From contig DATDPK010000067.1 of NCBI GenBank assembly GCA_035292785.1, positions 1-6,206 on the forward strand: 6,206 bases of DNA, given 5' to 3'. Below, piece after piece: positions 1-4,331 of the stretch. Both the position numbers and the translations under genes were made by a program. The notes under the pieces were generated by a model. The model did no database searches. It was not told the origin of the DNA and saw only the letters and a list, made by a program, of their open reading frames with translations. Source of the DNA: CABMGU01 sp035292785 (GTDB lineage Archaea > Nanobdellota > Nanobdellia > Woesearchaeales > ARS49). Numbering within the stretch: the stretch's first letter is position 1; every line of letters starts with the position of its first letter.

Positions 1-318
1 ATACGCCATGCAGACAATGTTTCAAAGCTCGGTTTTCTTTTGAATGCTGAGAAAAAGATTGTTTACTTTATGTCTGATTCTGATTTTGTTCCTGGAACTG
101 AGAATTTAAGGCCGGATCTATTGTTAATTCCTGTTGGAGGCACTTATACGCAAGGTCCGAGAGAAGCCGCAAAAACTGCTTCTTTGCTTAATCCCAAGCT
201 TGCAATTCCTATTCATTGGGGCAGTGTTGTCGGCACCCGTGATGATGCCGAGGTGTTCAAGGAGTTGGTTGATTTTCCTGTGAAAATCCTGAATGCAGGG
301 GAGAGTATTGAGCTATGA
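1..318 (+). CDS. MBL-fold metal-dependent hydrolase (UlaG/UPF0173-like), C-terminal part
   Basis: The frame is open from base 1 to the TGA at 316-318, so this is the last 105 residues of a protein that begins before the window. The visible part matches the second half of COG2220/UPF0173 metallo-beta-lactamase-fold hydrolases. It has an MSDSDFVPG segment where the family usually has HAGDTDFIP, then LLLIPVGGTYTQGPREAA, then LAIPIHWGS, whose His is a conserved metal-site residue. The N-terminal HxHxDH motif would lie upstream and cannot be checked. Substrates of this family are mostly unknown; the fold hydrolyses ester or lactone bonds at a metal centre, probably in the cytoplasm. An internal TTG at 40 could be read as a start, but the homology to its left (RHADN...GFLL) argues that it is not one. 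The stop overlaps the next start (ATGA), so the two genes are translationally coupled. Confidence 0.85.
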   Translation: MRHADNVSKLGFLLNAEKKIVYFMSDSDFVPGTENLRPDLLLIPVGGTYTQGPREAAKTASLLNPKLAIPIHWGSVVGTRDDAEVFKELVDFPVKILNAGESIEL

Positions 319-1139
319 AACCTTTGGGCGGTCAGGCGATTATGGAGGGCGTTATGATTAAGGCGCCTGATAATGTGTCTATGGCTGTTCGTGTTAAGAA
401 TAACATTATCACGAAGCGTGAGAAGCACAAGTCTTTGGTGGACAAATATTTCTTGTTGCGTTTTCCTTTTATTCGTGGAATTATTTATTTGTTTGAAATG
501 ATGGTTATTGGAATTAAGGCTTTGACTTGGAGCGCAAACCAGCAGGGTGAGGAGGAAGAGCTTGGTCCTGTGGAGTGGGCTATTACGTTTGGTGTTGCTA
601 TTCTTTTGACAATTGGCTTGTTCATTATTTTGCCGTATTATGCTGCCAAGTTTTTTGCAGCTCCGCCAAGTTTTGCCTTTAACCTTATTGATGGAATCGT
701 AAGATTGCTCGTATTTATCGGCTATCTATTCGCCATTGGCCGTATGGCTGATGTAAGGCGTATGTTCCAGTATCACGGCGCTGAGCATATGGCTGTGCAT
801 TGTTATGAGCACAAAAAATCTCTGACTGTGAAGAATGTTAAGAATTATCCTCCTGAACATCCGAGATGTGGTACAAGTTTGCTTGTTTTCGTAGTTTGTA
901 TCAGTATAATTTTATTCTCATTCATTAGGACAAATGTTTGGTATTTGAACATTCCTTTGCGTGTTTTGCTTGTTCCTTTTGTTGCCGGTGTCTCATATGA
1001 GCTTCTCAAGTTCAGCGCAAAGTACAGCTGGCTTAGATGGCTGTCTTATCCTGGCATTTGGACGCAGAAATTGACCACAAGGCAGCCTACTACTAAACAG
1101 ATAGAGGTTGCTATAGCAGCAGTTAATAGGGCAAAATGA
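315..1139 (+). CDS. DUF1385 family membrane protein (YqhQ-like)
   Basis: This 274-residue protein carries the hallmark motifs of DUF1385 (PF07136, Bacillus YqhQ). They are GGQAIMEGVM at residues 5-14, PFIRGI near 51, FNLIDGIVRL near 122, FQYHGAEH at 151-158, HPRCGTS at 182-188, SYELLKF at 227-233, and a C-terminal PGIWTQ-LTT-P-Q-EVAI block. The length is close to the family's usual ~300. About four hydrophobic segments (roughly 88-110, 124-145, 186-206, 212-230) place it in the membrane. The conserved His, Glu and Cys residues have led to suggestions of metal dependence, but the molecular function is not established. The start is fixed by the GGQ motif five residues in and by the ATGA overlap with the hydrolase gene; only a weak GGGAG lies upstream. 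The family is best known from bacteria, so transfer into this archaeal lineage is possible. Confidence 0.92.
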   Translation: MKPLGGQAIMEGVMIKAPDNVSMAVRVKNNIITKREKHKSLVDKYFLLRFPFIRGIIYLFEMMVIGIKALTWSANQQGEEEELGPVEWAITFGVAILLTIGLFIILPYYAAKFFAAPPSFAFNLIDGIVRLLVFIGYLFAIGRMADVRRMFQYHGAEHMAVHCYEHKKSLTVKNVKNYPPEHPRCGTSLLVFVVCISIILFSFIRTNVWYLNIPLRVLLVPFVAGVSYELLKFSAKYSWLRWLSYPGIWTQKLTTRQPTTKQIEVAIAAVNRAK

Positions 1140-1294
1140 ATCTTAAGAAAACTTTAGGCTTAATTGGCGTAATTGTTTGTGTTCTCTTGTTAGTCCTTGC
1201 GGGCATTCAGGTTATTACTTGGCGTTTGTTCTGGATGCTTATTATCCTGATTGCTGGTTTTGCTTATTTTGTACTGCCGAGAATGAAGGAATAA
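1136..1294 (+). CDS. Small two-helix membrane protein (52 aa)
   Basis: This is a short gene encoding 52 residues, MNLKKTLGLIGV... to ...LPRMKE, ending with TAA at 1292-1294. Two hydrophobic stretches, about residues 7-23 and 31-47, are separated by a short QVITWR turn, which suggests a helical hairpin in the membrane with basic residues at the N terminus. Its ATG overlaps the DUF1385 stop (ATGA), the same arrangement as the previous junction in this operon, and AGGG lies five bases upstream. That layout and the clean amphipathic pattern are why I treat it as a real gene. I do not recognise the family. A plausible role is as a small partner of the DUF1385 membrane protein, but this rests on context only. 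Confidence 0.75.
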   Translation: MNLKKTLGLIGVIVCVLLLVLAGIQVITWRLFWMLIILIAGFAYFVLPRMKE

Positions 1295-1297
1295 ATT

Positions 1298-1377
1298 CCC
1301 GGCGCAAGAATATACGAGGGGAAGCGCCGGGCGGTGAGAGGTGATTTGGCAGGGCTGCCTGCCTCTGCCTTTGGGCA
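1298..1377. other. GC-rich, hairpin-forming intergenic block
   Basis: Four bases after the 52-aa gene the composition turns sharply GC-rich. The block contains a perfect 8-bp inverted repeat, CCCGGCGC (1298-1305) with GCGCCGGG (1324-1331), around an 18-nt loop. Two smaller hairpins follow: GGCAGG/CCTGCC (1348-1353 with 1358-1363, 4-nt loop) and TGCC/GGCA (1366-1369 with 1374-1377). It lies between convergent genes, so it could be a structured 3' UTR or processing/termination signal of the operon, or a small RNA gene. On the minus strand an AT-rich TTAATAACAAT stretch near 1393-1405 could act as a promoter reading into it. No T-run directly follows the large stem, which argues against a simple terminator. 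I do not recognise a known RNA family. Confidence 0.5.
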
Positions 1378-1399
1378 ATAGTTATATGGTGAATATTGT

Positions 1400-1424
1400 T
1401 ATTAAGCATGCTTTTAGCTTAATA
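1400..1424. repeat. AT-rich inverted repeat between convergent genes
   Basis: TATTAAGC at 1400-1407 is perfectly complementary to GCTTAATA at 1417-1424 across a 9-nt loop. It is immediately followed by the 10-bp self-complementary sequence CAGAATTCTG at 1425-1434. Both lie in the non-coding stretch between two tail-to-tail transcription units, so a role in 3' end formation is possible. Chance palindromes are common in AT-rich DNA. Confidence 0.4.
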
Positions 1425-1450
1425 CAGAATTCTGAAGAATAATGCTTGAT

Positions 1451-1471
1451 AAAGCTTAAAGAAGCTTTTTT
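1451..1471 (+). terminator. Hairpin with T-run, candidate terminator of the 1-1294 operon
   Basis: AAAGCTT (1451-1457) and AAGCTTT (1462-1468) form a 7-bp stem with an AAAG loop, and six Ts run from 1466 to 1471 on the plus strand. Archaeal RNA polymerase terminates mainly at T-runs, so the T-run is the more important element. It lies 157 bp after the operon's last stop codon and just past the end of the convergent gene. Confidence 0.45.
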
Positions 1472-1486
1472 CTGGCTCTTTTCTGT

Positions 1487-2194
1487 TTACAAGCCCAGTT
1501 TCTTTGCCAGTTCTTGTGCTTCTGCAAGTTGTTCGTGCGTGCCTATGTCAAGAATGTGCTTGCTTTTTTCGTAAGAAAATGTTTTTCCGCTGTCAATCAG
1601 GATTTGTATGGCATCTGTCAGCCATAATTCTCCTTTTGTTTTTGGCTTTACTTTTTTGCACGCTTCGAATATTTCTTTTGGCATCATAAATACGCTGAAG
1701 CTTGCGAGATTTGTTGGAGGATGCTCTGGCTTTTCTATAAATTGCGTTACTTTCTTTCCATCAGTTACCAATATTCCAAACGCTCTTCCGTCTTCAACTT
1801 CTTTGCAGGTAAATACCCCGTCTACATCCTTGTGCTCGAGTATTCTTGTCAGTTGGTCGGTTTCAAATAGCGAGTCGCAGAATATCAGCCAGAACTTGTC
1901 ATCTGTGATATGAGGCTCTGCGTGTGCAACTGCATCAGCAGTTCCTTTCATTTCTTTCTGCTCTACATATTTTATTTTTAACCCGAATTTTGAGCCGTTT
2001 CCGAAATAATCAATTATCTTTTCTTTCAGGTAATGCACGATTATTACAACTTCCTTCACATTGACGGTTTTCAATTGTTCAAGAACTATTTGCAGCATTG
2101 GTTTGCCGTTTACCTTTACCATTGCCTTTGGTATGGTGTCTGTGAGTGGCTGTAGTCTCGTTCCCCTTCCTGCTGCGAGTATTACTGCTTGCAT
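1487..2194 (-). CDS. Sugar-phosphate nucleotidyltransferase (NDP-sugar pyrophosphorylase), single domain
   Basis: This 235-residue protein is of the NTP_transferase family, which joins an NTP and a sugar 1-phosphate to give an NDP-sugar and pyrophosphate for polysaccharide or glycan synthesis in the cytoplasm. The signature AAGRGTRLQPLTDTIPKAM covers residues 7-25 and holds the nucleotide-binding loop and the catalytic Arg and Lys. KGTADAV at 83-89, FIEKP at 152-156, GELWLTDAI at 188-196 and DIGTHEQL at 216-223 follow in family order. Asp107 is the expected metal ligand, but the usual Gly before it is Cys (FCDSLF). The protein stops after the catalytic domain, with no left-handed beta-helix acyltransferase domain of the GlmU type. 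The closest named groups are RmlA-like and UTP-glucose-1-phosphate uridylyltransferases; I cannot tell which sugar or nucleotide is used. A TATA element places the transcript start at or next to the ATG. Confidence 0.93.
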   Translation of the reverse strand: MQAVILAAGRGTRLQPLTDTIPKAMVKVNGKPMLQIVLEQLKTVNVKEVVIIVHYLKEKIIDYFGNGSKFGLKIKYVEQKEMKGTADAVAHAEPHITDDKFWLIFCDSLFETDQLTRILEHKDVDGVFTCKEVEDGRAFGILVTDGKKVTQFIEKPEHPPTNLASFSVFMMPKEIFEACKKVKPKTKGELWLTDAIQILIDSGKTFSYEKSKHILDIGTHEQLAEAQELAKKLGL

Positions 2195-2216
2195 TGTGAT
2201 TGCCGTTTTGGTTGTT

Positions 2217-2226
2217 CTTTTTAAAG
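2217..2226 (-). promoter_or_regulatory. TATA box of the nucleotidyltransferase gene
   Basis: CTTTAAAAAG read on the minus strand ends 22 nt before the ATG at 2194, with purine-rich CAGAAA just upstream as a likely BRE. With the archaeal rule of about 25-27 nt from the TATA centre to the start site, transcription would begin at the start codon (leaderless). Confidence 0.75.
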
Positions 2227-2251
2227 TTTCTGAATGATGATAAAAAGAAAA

Positions 2252-2680
2252 TTATTGTCGTTTGCCTAATTGTGCTTGTGCCTTCGCAAGTTCTTTTTGA
2301 AGGAAGTCGCCAAGCTTTGGGTCGTCAAGGCTTATTGGGCCTCTTTGGTCTGGCATCTTTCCTTCGTAGCATGCGCTGACAAAGTTTTTGTTCTCGTCAA
2401 GAATAAGGTCAATCCAAGGTGATTCAACCCTTTCAGGTCCATTGTATGTGAGCATAATTCGGTATTCAGTTTTGCCTTGATTAGTAATTGTTTGGTAGCG
2501 TACATCACCATCTTGTCTGAAAGCGACTTGTTCATGTGGTTTCGTCAGATGATTAGCGCCCAAGATTAATGCGCCCAATCCTGCCGCGCCAACTGCTCCG
2601 CTTAACGCGAGTGCCTTGTACGTGCTTTTTCTTGTTAACGGTCTCATAAATGCGTATCCAATTCTTTGTAGTTTTCTCAT
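2252..2680 (-). CDS. Unrecognised membrane-anchored protein (142 aa)
   Basis: I do not recognise the family. The N terminus (residues 1-23) is basic, followed by a Gly/Ala/Leu-rich transmembrane segment at about 24-42 and then a soluble domain of roughly 100 residues. The soluble part begins with polar, beta-prone sequence (VAFRQDGDVRYQTITNQGKT, about 52-71), continues through EYRIMLTYNGPER and WIDLILDENKNF, and ends in a charged helix near 124-140. The positive-inside rule predicts a cytoplasmic N terminus and an external C-terminal domain. The start at 2680 is supported by GGTGA six bases upstream; a second Met at residue 12 (2647) is an alternative. The gene lies 57 bp upstream of the nucleotidyltransferase on the same strand, but that gene has its own promoter, so they need not be an operon. 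Confidence 0.75.
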   Translation of the reverse strand: MRKLQRIGYAFMRPLTRKSTYKALALSGAVGAAGLGALILGANHLTKPHEQVAFRQDGDVRYQTITNQGKTEYRIMLTYNGPERVESPWIDLILDENKNFVSACYEGKMPDQRGPISLDDPKLGDFLQKELAKAQAQLGKRQ

Positions 2681-2686
2681 TGTAAT

Positions 2687-2691
2687 TCACC
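2687..2691 (-). promoter_or_regulatory. Shine-Dalgarno site deciding the start at 2680
   Basis: GGTGA on the minus strand lies six bases before the ATG and matches the anti-SD at the archaeal 16S 3' end. It is the clearest ribosome binding site in front of any complete gene here and implies a leadered transcript. A TATA-like CTTTAAGTAG at 2744-2753 (minus) would give a leader of about 41 nt. A closer CTATATAG at 2696-2703 would instead start transcription inside codon 4 and favour the Met at 2647. Confidence 0.6.
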
Positions 2692-2743
2692 GGTTCTATA
2701 TAGAGAATGGGCATTCCCCCTTTATTAACCTTTCGGTTATTTA

Positions 2744-2753
2744 CTACTTAAAG
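2744..2753 (-). promoter_or_regulatory. Candidate TATA box for the 142-aa gene
   Basis: CTTTAAGTAG on the minus strand resembles the other TATA elements in the window. It predicts a start near 2721 and a leader holding the GGTGA site. Between this box and the predicted start is the inverted repeat TAACC/GGTTA (2726-2739), which could be a repressor site. Another, GAATG/CATTC (2705-2716), lies in the leader. The competing CTATATAG at 2696-2703 keeps confidence low. Confidence 0.4.
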
Positions 2754-2762
2754 GTGACTAAA

Positions 2763-2775
2763 TTAGGCTGGGAAG
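2763..2775. repeat. Partial copy of the tRNA-Pro 3' end
   Basis: The plus-strand sequence matches 11 of 13 bases of 2827-2839, with ten consecutive identical bases (GGCTGGGAAG at 2766-2775 and 2830-2839). The second copy is the T-stem and acceptor 3' strand of the tRNA, so a fragment of the tRNA end is repeated 64 bp downstream of it in the same orientation. Such duplications are typical of att sites left by integrases that use tRNA genes, but only 54 bp lie between the two 10-base repeats and no integrase is present. Confidence 0.5.
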
Positions 2776-2826
2776 CCATAGCCACGCAGTGGCGTGGATT
2801 CGCAGCCCGCAGTGAGCAAAGCGAAC
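2776..2826. other. GC-rich, hairpin-forming tRNA trailer segment
   Basis: This stretch between the tRNA end and the repeated tRNA fragment is GC-rich, unlike the AT-rich DNA on its far side. It holds a 6-bp stem CCACGC/GCGTGG (2782-2787 with 2792-2797, AGTG loop) and a 5-bp pair TTCGC/GCGAA (2799-2803 with 2821-2825). It may be a tRNA trailer structure, an end-formation signal, or a small dispersed repeat. I see no open reading frame worth calling. Confidence 0.4.
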
Positions 2827-2911
2827 TGGGGCTGGGAAGAATTGAACTCCCGTCACACCCACTTTGGAAATTGTTCCCCAAGGGTGTAGCCTACCACTAG
2901 CAGACAGCCCC
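2827..2911 (-). tRNA. tRNA-Pro (anticodon GGG) with a 14-nt anticodon-loop intron
   Basis: The minus strand folds as a full cloverleaf of 71 nt after removal of a 14-nt insert. The acceptor GGGGCTG pairs with CAGCCCC and the discriminator is A73. The D loop AGTGGTA holds A14, G18 and G19, and the anticodon stem is CACCC/GGGTG. The T arm GGGAG-TTCAATT-CTTCC has the standard T54 T55 C56 A58. T8 is present and G15 can pair with C48. The anticodon GGG (2877-2879) reads CCC and CCU, and G37 is as expected for tRNA-Pro. The D stem has only three pairs, with a T10-T25 mismatch where G10 is usual. CCA is not encoded and would be added after transcription. A TATA element centred 30 bp upstream, shared with the divergent gene, is the likely promoter. 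Confidence 0.95.
2862..2875 (-). other. tRNA intron with bulge-helix-bulge splice sites
   Basis: The intron AACAATTTCCAAAG sits at the canonical 37/38 position. Below the anticodon stem, TTGG (positions 32-35) pairs with intron CCAA to give the 4-bp central helix. It is flanked by 3-nt bulges GGA and AGT, cut as GG|A and AG|T by the archaeal splicing endonuclease. Only about seven bases close the inner loop, so the inner helix is nearly absent (a relaxed BHB form). Confidence 0.92.
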
Positions 2912-2935
2912 GTTAAATTTAATCTTCTGCACAAC

Positions 2936-2945
2936 CTTTAAATAC
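2936..2945. promoter_or_regulatory. Symmetric TATA box shared by tRNA-Pro (-) and the 2968 gene (+)
   Basis: CTTTAAATAC on the plus strand ends 22 nt before the ATG at 2968. Read on the minus strand, GTATTTAAAG ends 24 nt before G1 of the tRNA, so a start site would fall about two bases upstream of the mature end. A-rich sequences on both outer sides (GCACAAC on plus, GTAAAG on minus) could serve as BREs. The other AT-rich motif (TTAAATTTAA, 2913-2922) is too near the tRNA to be its promoter. Confidence 0.7.
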
Positions 2946-2967
2946 CTTTACACTTAAATTCTTTGTA

Positions 2968-3591
2968 ATGAAAAAGGGGCTGTTGTTGGTTGTTTTATTG
3001 GCAACTATCGCTTATGGTGAAGTTATAGAGTCTAATTTTTCCACTATTCCCCGTTATTCTGACTTTCCTTTGGACAATATTCACATTTTGAGATTGCAGG
3101 AAGCTTCTACTTCATTAGGTGGCAATGTTTCTGAAATGCGCCAGATGCTTGCCACTTTCAAGGATGAGCAGAATGCTCAGATGGCAGAGGTGCGCAGTAC
3201 TATGGATAGTTTGCAGCGCAGTATGTCTGAAAGGATTGCTGGTATGCAGTCTGCTGTTGACAGTTTTTCTCAGAGGGCAGGTGTTGCCCCTGCTTTTGCA
3301 GTTCCTGCTGAAATAACTTTTCCTCCTTATTTGTTTGTTTTGCTTGGAGCAAATATTTTCTTATTAGTTTTAATCATCATCTTGATCTTCTGGTTAAGAG
3401 AACAGTATTATGTTCATCGTGAAACGCACGCTGAAGAGCACATTCATCCTGCTCCTAAAGAATTGGTTGATTATGTTGGCCACGCTTTTGAGCACAAGCG
3501 TTCATTGCGCGACATTCGTATGGAATTGGCAGGCAAGGGCTGGTCTCCTTCTATCATAGAGCACGCAATTCACGCTGCAAGGGAGAAATAG
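2968..3591 (+). CDS. Exported coiled-coil protein with one TM segment and a C-terminal helical domain (207 aa)
   Basis: I do not recognise a named family. Residues 1-17 (MKKGLLLVVLLATIAYG) look like a Sec signal peptide or N-terminal anchor. Residues 41-105 are predicted coiled coil, rich in Gln, Met and Ser with heptad-like hydrophobics (SEMRQMLATFKDEQ, STMDSLQRSMSERIAGMQ). A short Ala/Pro linker leads to a strong transmembrane helix at about 119-143. The cytoplasmic tail has a compact helical motif at 164-204: KELVDYV, FEHKRSLRDIRMEL, GKGWSPSIIEHAI. This L-YV / G-W-I-AI pattern recurs at the ends of small archaeal and candidate-phylum proteins and resembles a UBA-like three-helix bundle (my inference). 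The topology suggests a surface coiled coil linked through the membrane to a cytoplasmic binding module. The start fits a TATA box with leaderless spacing. A pyrimidine-rich stretch after the stop may end transcription. Confidence 0.8.
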   Translation: MKKGLLLVVLLATIAYGEVIESNFSTIPRYSDFPLDNIHILRLQEASTSLGGNVSEMRQMLATFKDEQNAQMAEVRSTMDSLQRSMSERIAGMQSAVDSFSQRAGVAPAFAVPAEITFPPYLFVLLGANIFLLVLIIILIFWLREQYYVHRETHAEEHIHPAPKELVDYVGHAFEHKRSLRDIRMELAGKGWSPSIIEHAIHAAREK

Positions 3592-3623
3592 CTTTCCCTA
3601 ACTATCCTTTTCCGTGTCATAAT

Positions 3624-3633
3624 CTTTTTATAC
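3624..3633 (+). promoter_or_regulatory. TATA box of the 223-aa gene
   Basis: CTTTTTATAC ends 22 nt before the ATG at 3656, with GTCATAAT upstream. The spacing equals that of the other promoters here, supports the ATG at 3656 and predicts a leaderless transcript separate from the upstream gene. Confidence 0.75.
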
Positions 3634-3655
3634 TCCAGTTTGCCGTCTGATTTTA

Positions 3656-4327
3656 ATGGGTATTGAGTTTTTGGTGGAGGACGCGGAACCCGAGGATTCT
3701 TGTCATCAGTTGGAGTTCAGGTTTCGTGGAAAATACGATCTTTTTAGTGGGCATTTGATATTCACACCAGAGCTTGCTGTTGTTCATATGGAAAGACCTG
3801 AGCATCCGAATAAAGTCTTGTCGCGCTTGCGCGGTCTTGTCCAGCGCTTAAAAACTTCTTATAGTACTTTGTTTGCAAAGGTTGCTCTTGAGACCTCGCC
3901 GGAAGTTCTTGAACGCGAGAATGGTCTTGTGACTGCTGTTCAGACCTGTTTTCCAAATGCCGTGTTGACTGGCGCAAACAAACAATGCTTGACTGAATTG
4001 TCTGATGCCCACTCGTGCGCAGTTGAGGATTATACAGCAATGTGCAAAGTTCTGCCTGAAGCGGCTATTGGCGGGGAGGACGTTGTTGACTTTTTAATTA
4101 ATACGCAAGGCAAAATTTTCAAATTGGCTTTTTATAACAAAGTTAAAAGGGGTGTTAAATTATCTGATTTTGTTCTTGGCTACGCTGAGCCTGCAGGAGT
4201 TTTGAAAGGCGTTTTGCTCAAGTCAGGTTATACTCCATACATAGTGAAGGGTAATAATGGTTCAGTGCGTTATATGCCTGGCTCAGTGAAAGTTCCTGAT
4301 GGTTTTATATCAGTTAGGCCTTTCTAA
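3656..4327 (+). CDS. Unrecognised soluble protein (223 aa)
   Basis: I do not recognise the family. The protein has no signal peptide or transmembrane segment and is probably cytoplasmic. The N-terminal ~45 residues alternate polar and hydrophobic residues (LEFRFRGKYDLFSGHLIFTP), suggesting a beta-sheet. A basic helix follows at about 53-75 (KVLSRLRGLVQRLKTSYS), then a mixed alpha/beta middle. The C terminus is Gly-rich and beta-prone (GVLLKSGYTPYIVKGNNGSV, about 185-204). Five cysteines (16, 98, 111, 121, 130) do not form CxxC pairs. The start is set by the TATA box 22 nt upstream with no room for a leader. The gene ends four bases from the stop of the convergent 168-aa gene, so transcription termination for each must lie within the other's coding region. 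Confidence 0.75.
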   Translation: MGIEFLVEDAEPEDSCHQLEFRFRGKYDLFSGHLIFTPELAVVHMERPEHPNKVLSRLRGLVQRLKTSYSTLFAKVALETSPEVLERENGLVTAVQTCFPNAVLTGANKQCLTELSDAHSCAVEDYTAMCKVLPEAAIGGEDVVDFLINTQGKIFKLAFYNKVKRGVKLSDFVLGYAEPAGVLKGVLLKSGYTPYIVKGNNGSVRYMPGSVKVPDGFISVRPF

Positions 4328-4331
4328 ACTC

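Noticed and set aside
1190..1378. 62-aa open frame on the minus strand over the GC-rich block
   Set aside because: It overlaps the 52-aa membrane protein gene, has low-complexity polar composition and no promoter or ribosome binding site at its start.
1504..1913. Two plus-strand open frames opposite the nucleotidyltransferase
   Set aside because: They are antisense to a gene with clear family motifs and have no start signals.
2230..2240. CTGA directly followed by ATGATGA, resembling box D and box C of a C/D guide RNA
   Set aside because: There is no spacer between the boxes and no downstream D box at a suitable distance, so a C/D sRNA cannot be assembled.
2763..2839. A mobile element bounded by tRNA-derived att sites
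   Set aside because: The repeats are only 64 bp apart and no integrase or cargo is present, so I report only the repeat itself, not an element.
2616..2900. 94-aa open frame on the plus strand covering the tRNA
   Set aside because: It runs antisense through the tRNA gene and the 5' end of the 142-aa gene, and its protein shows no domain-like pattern.
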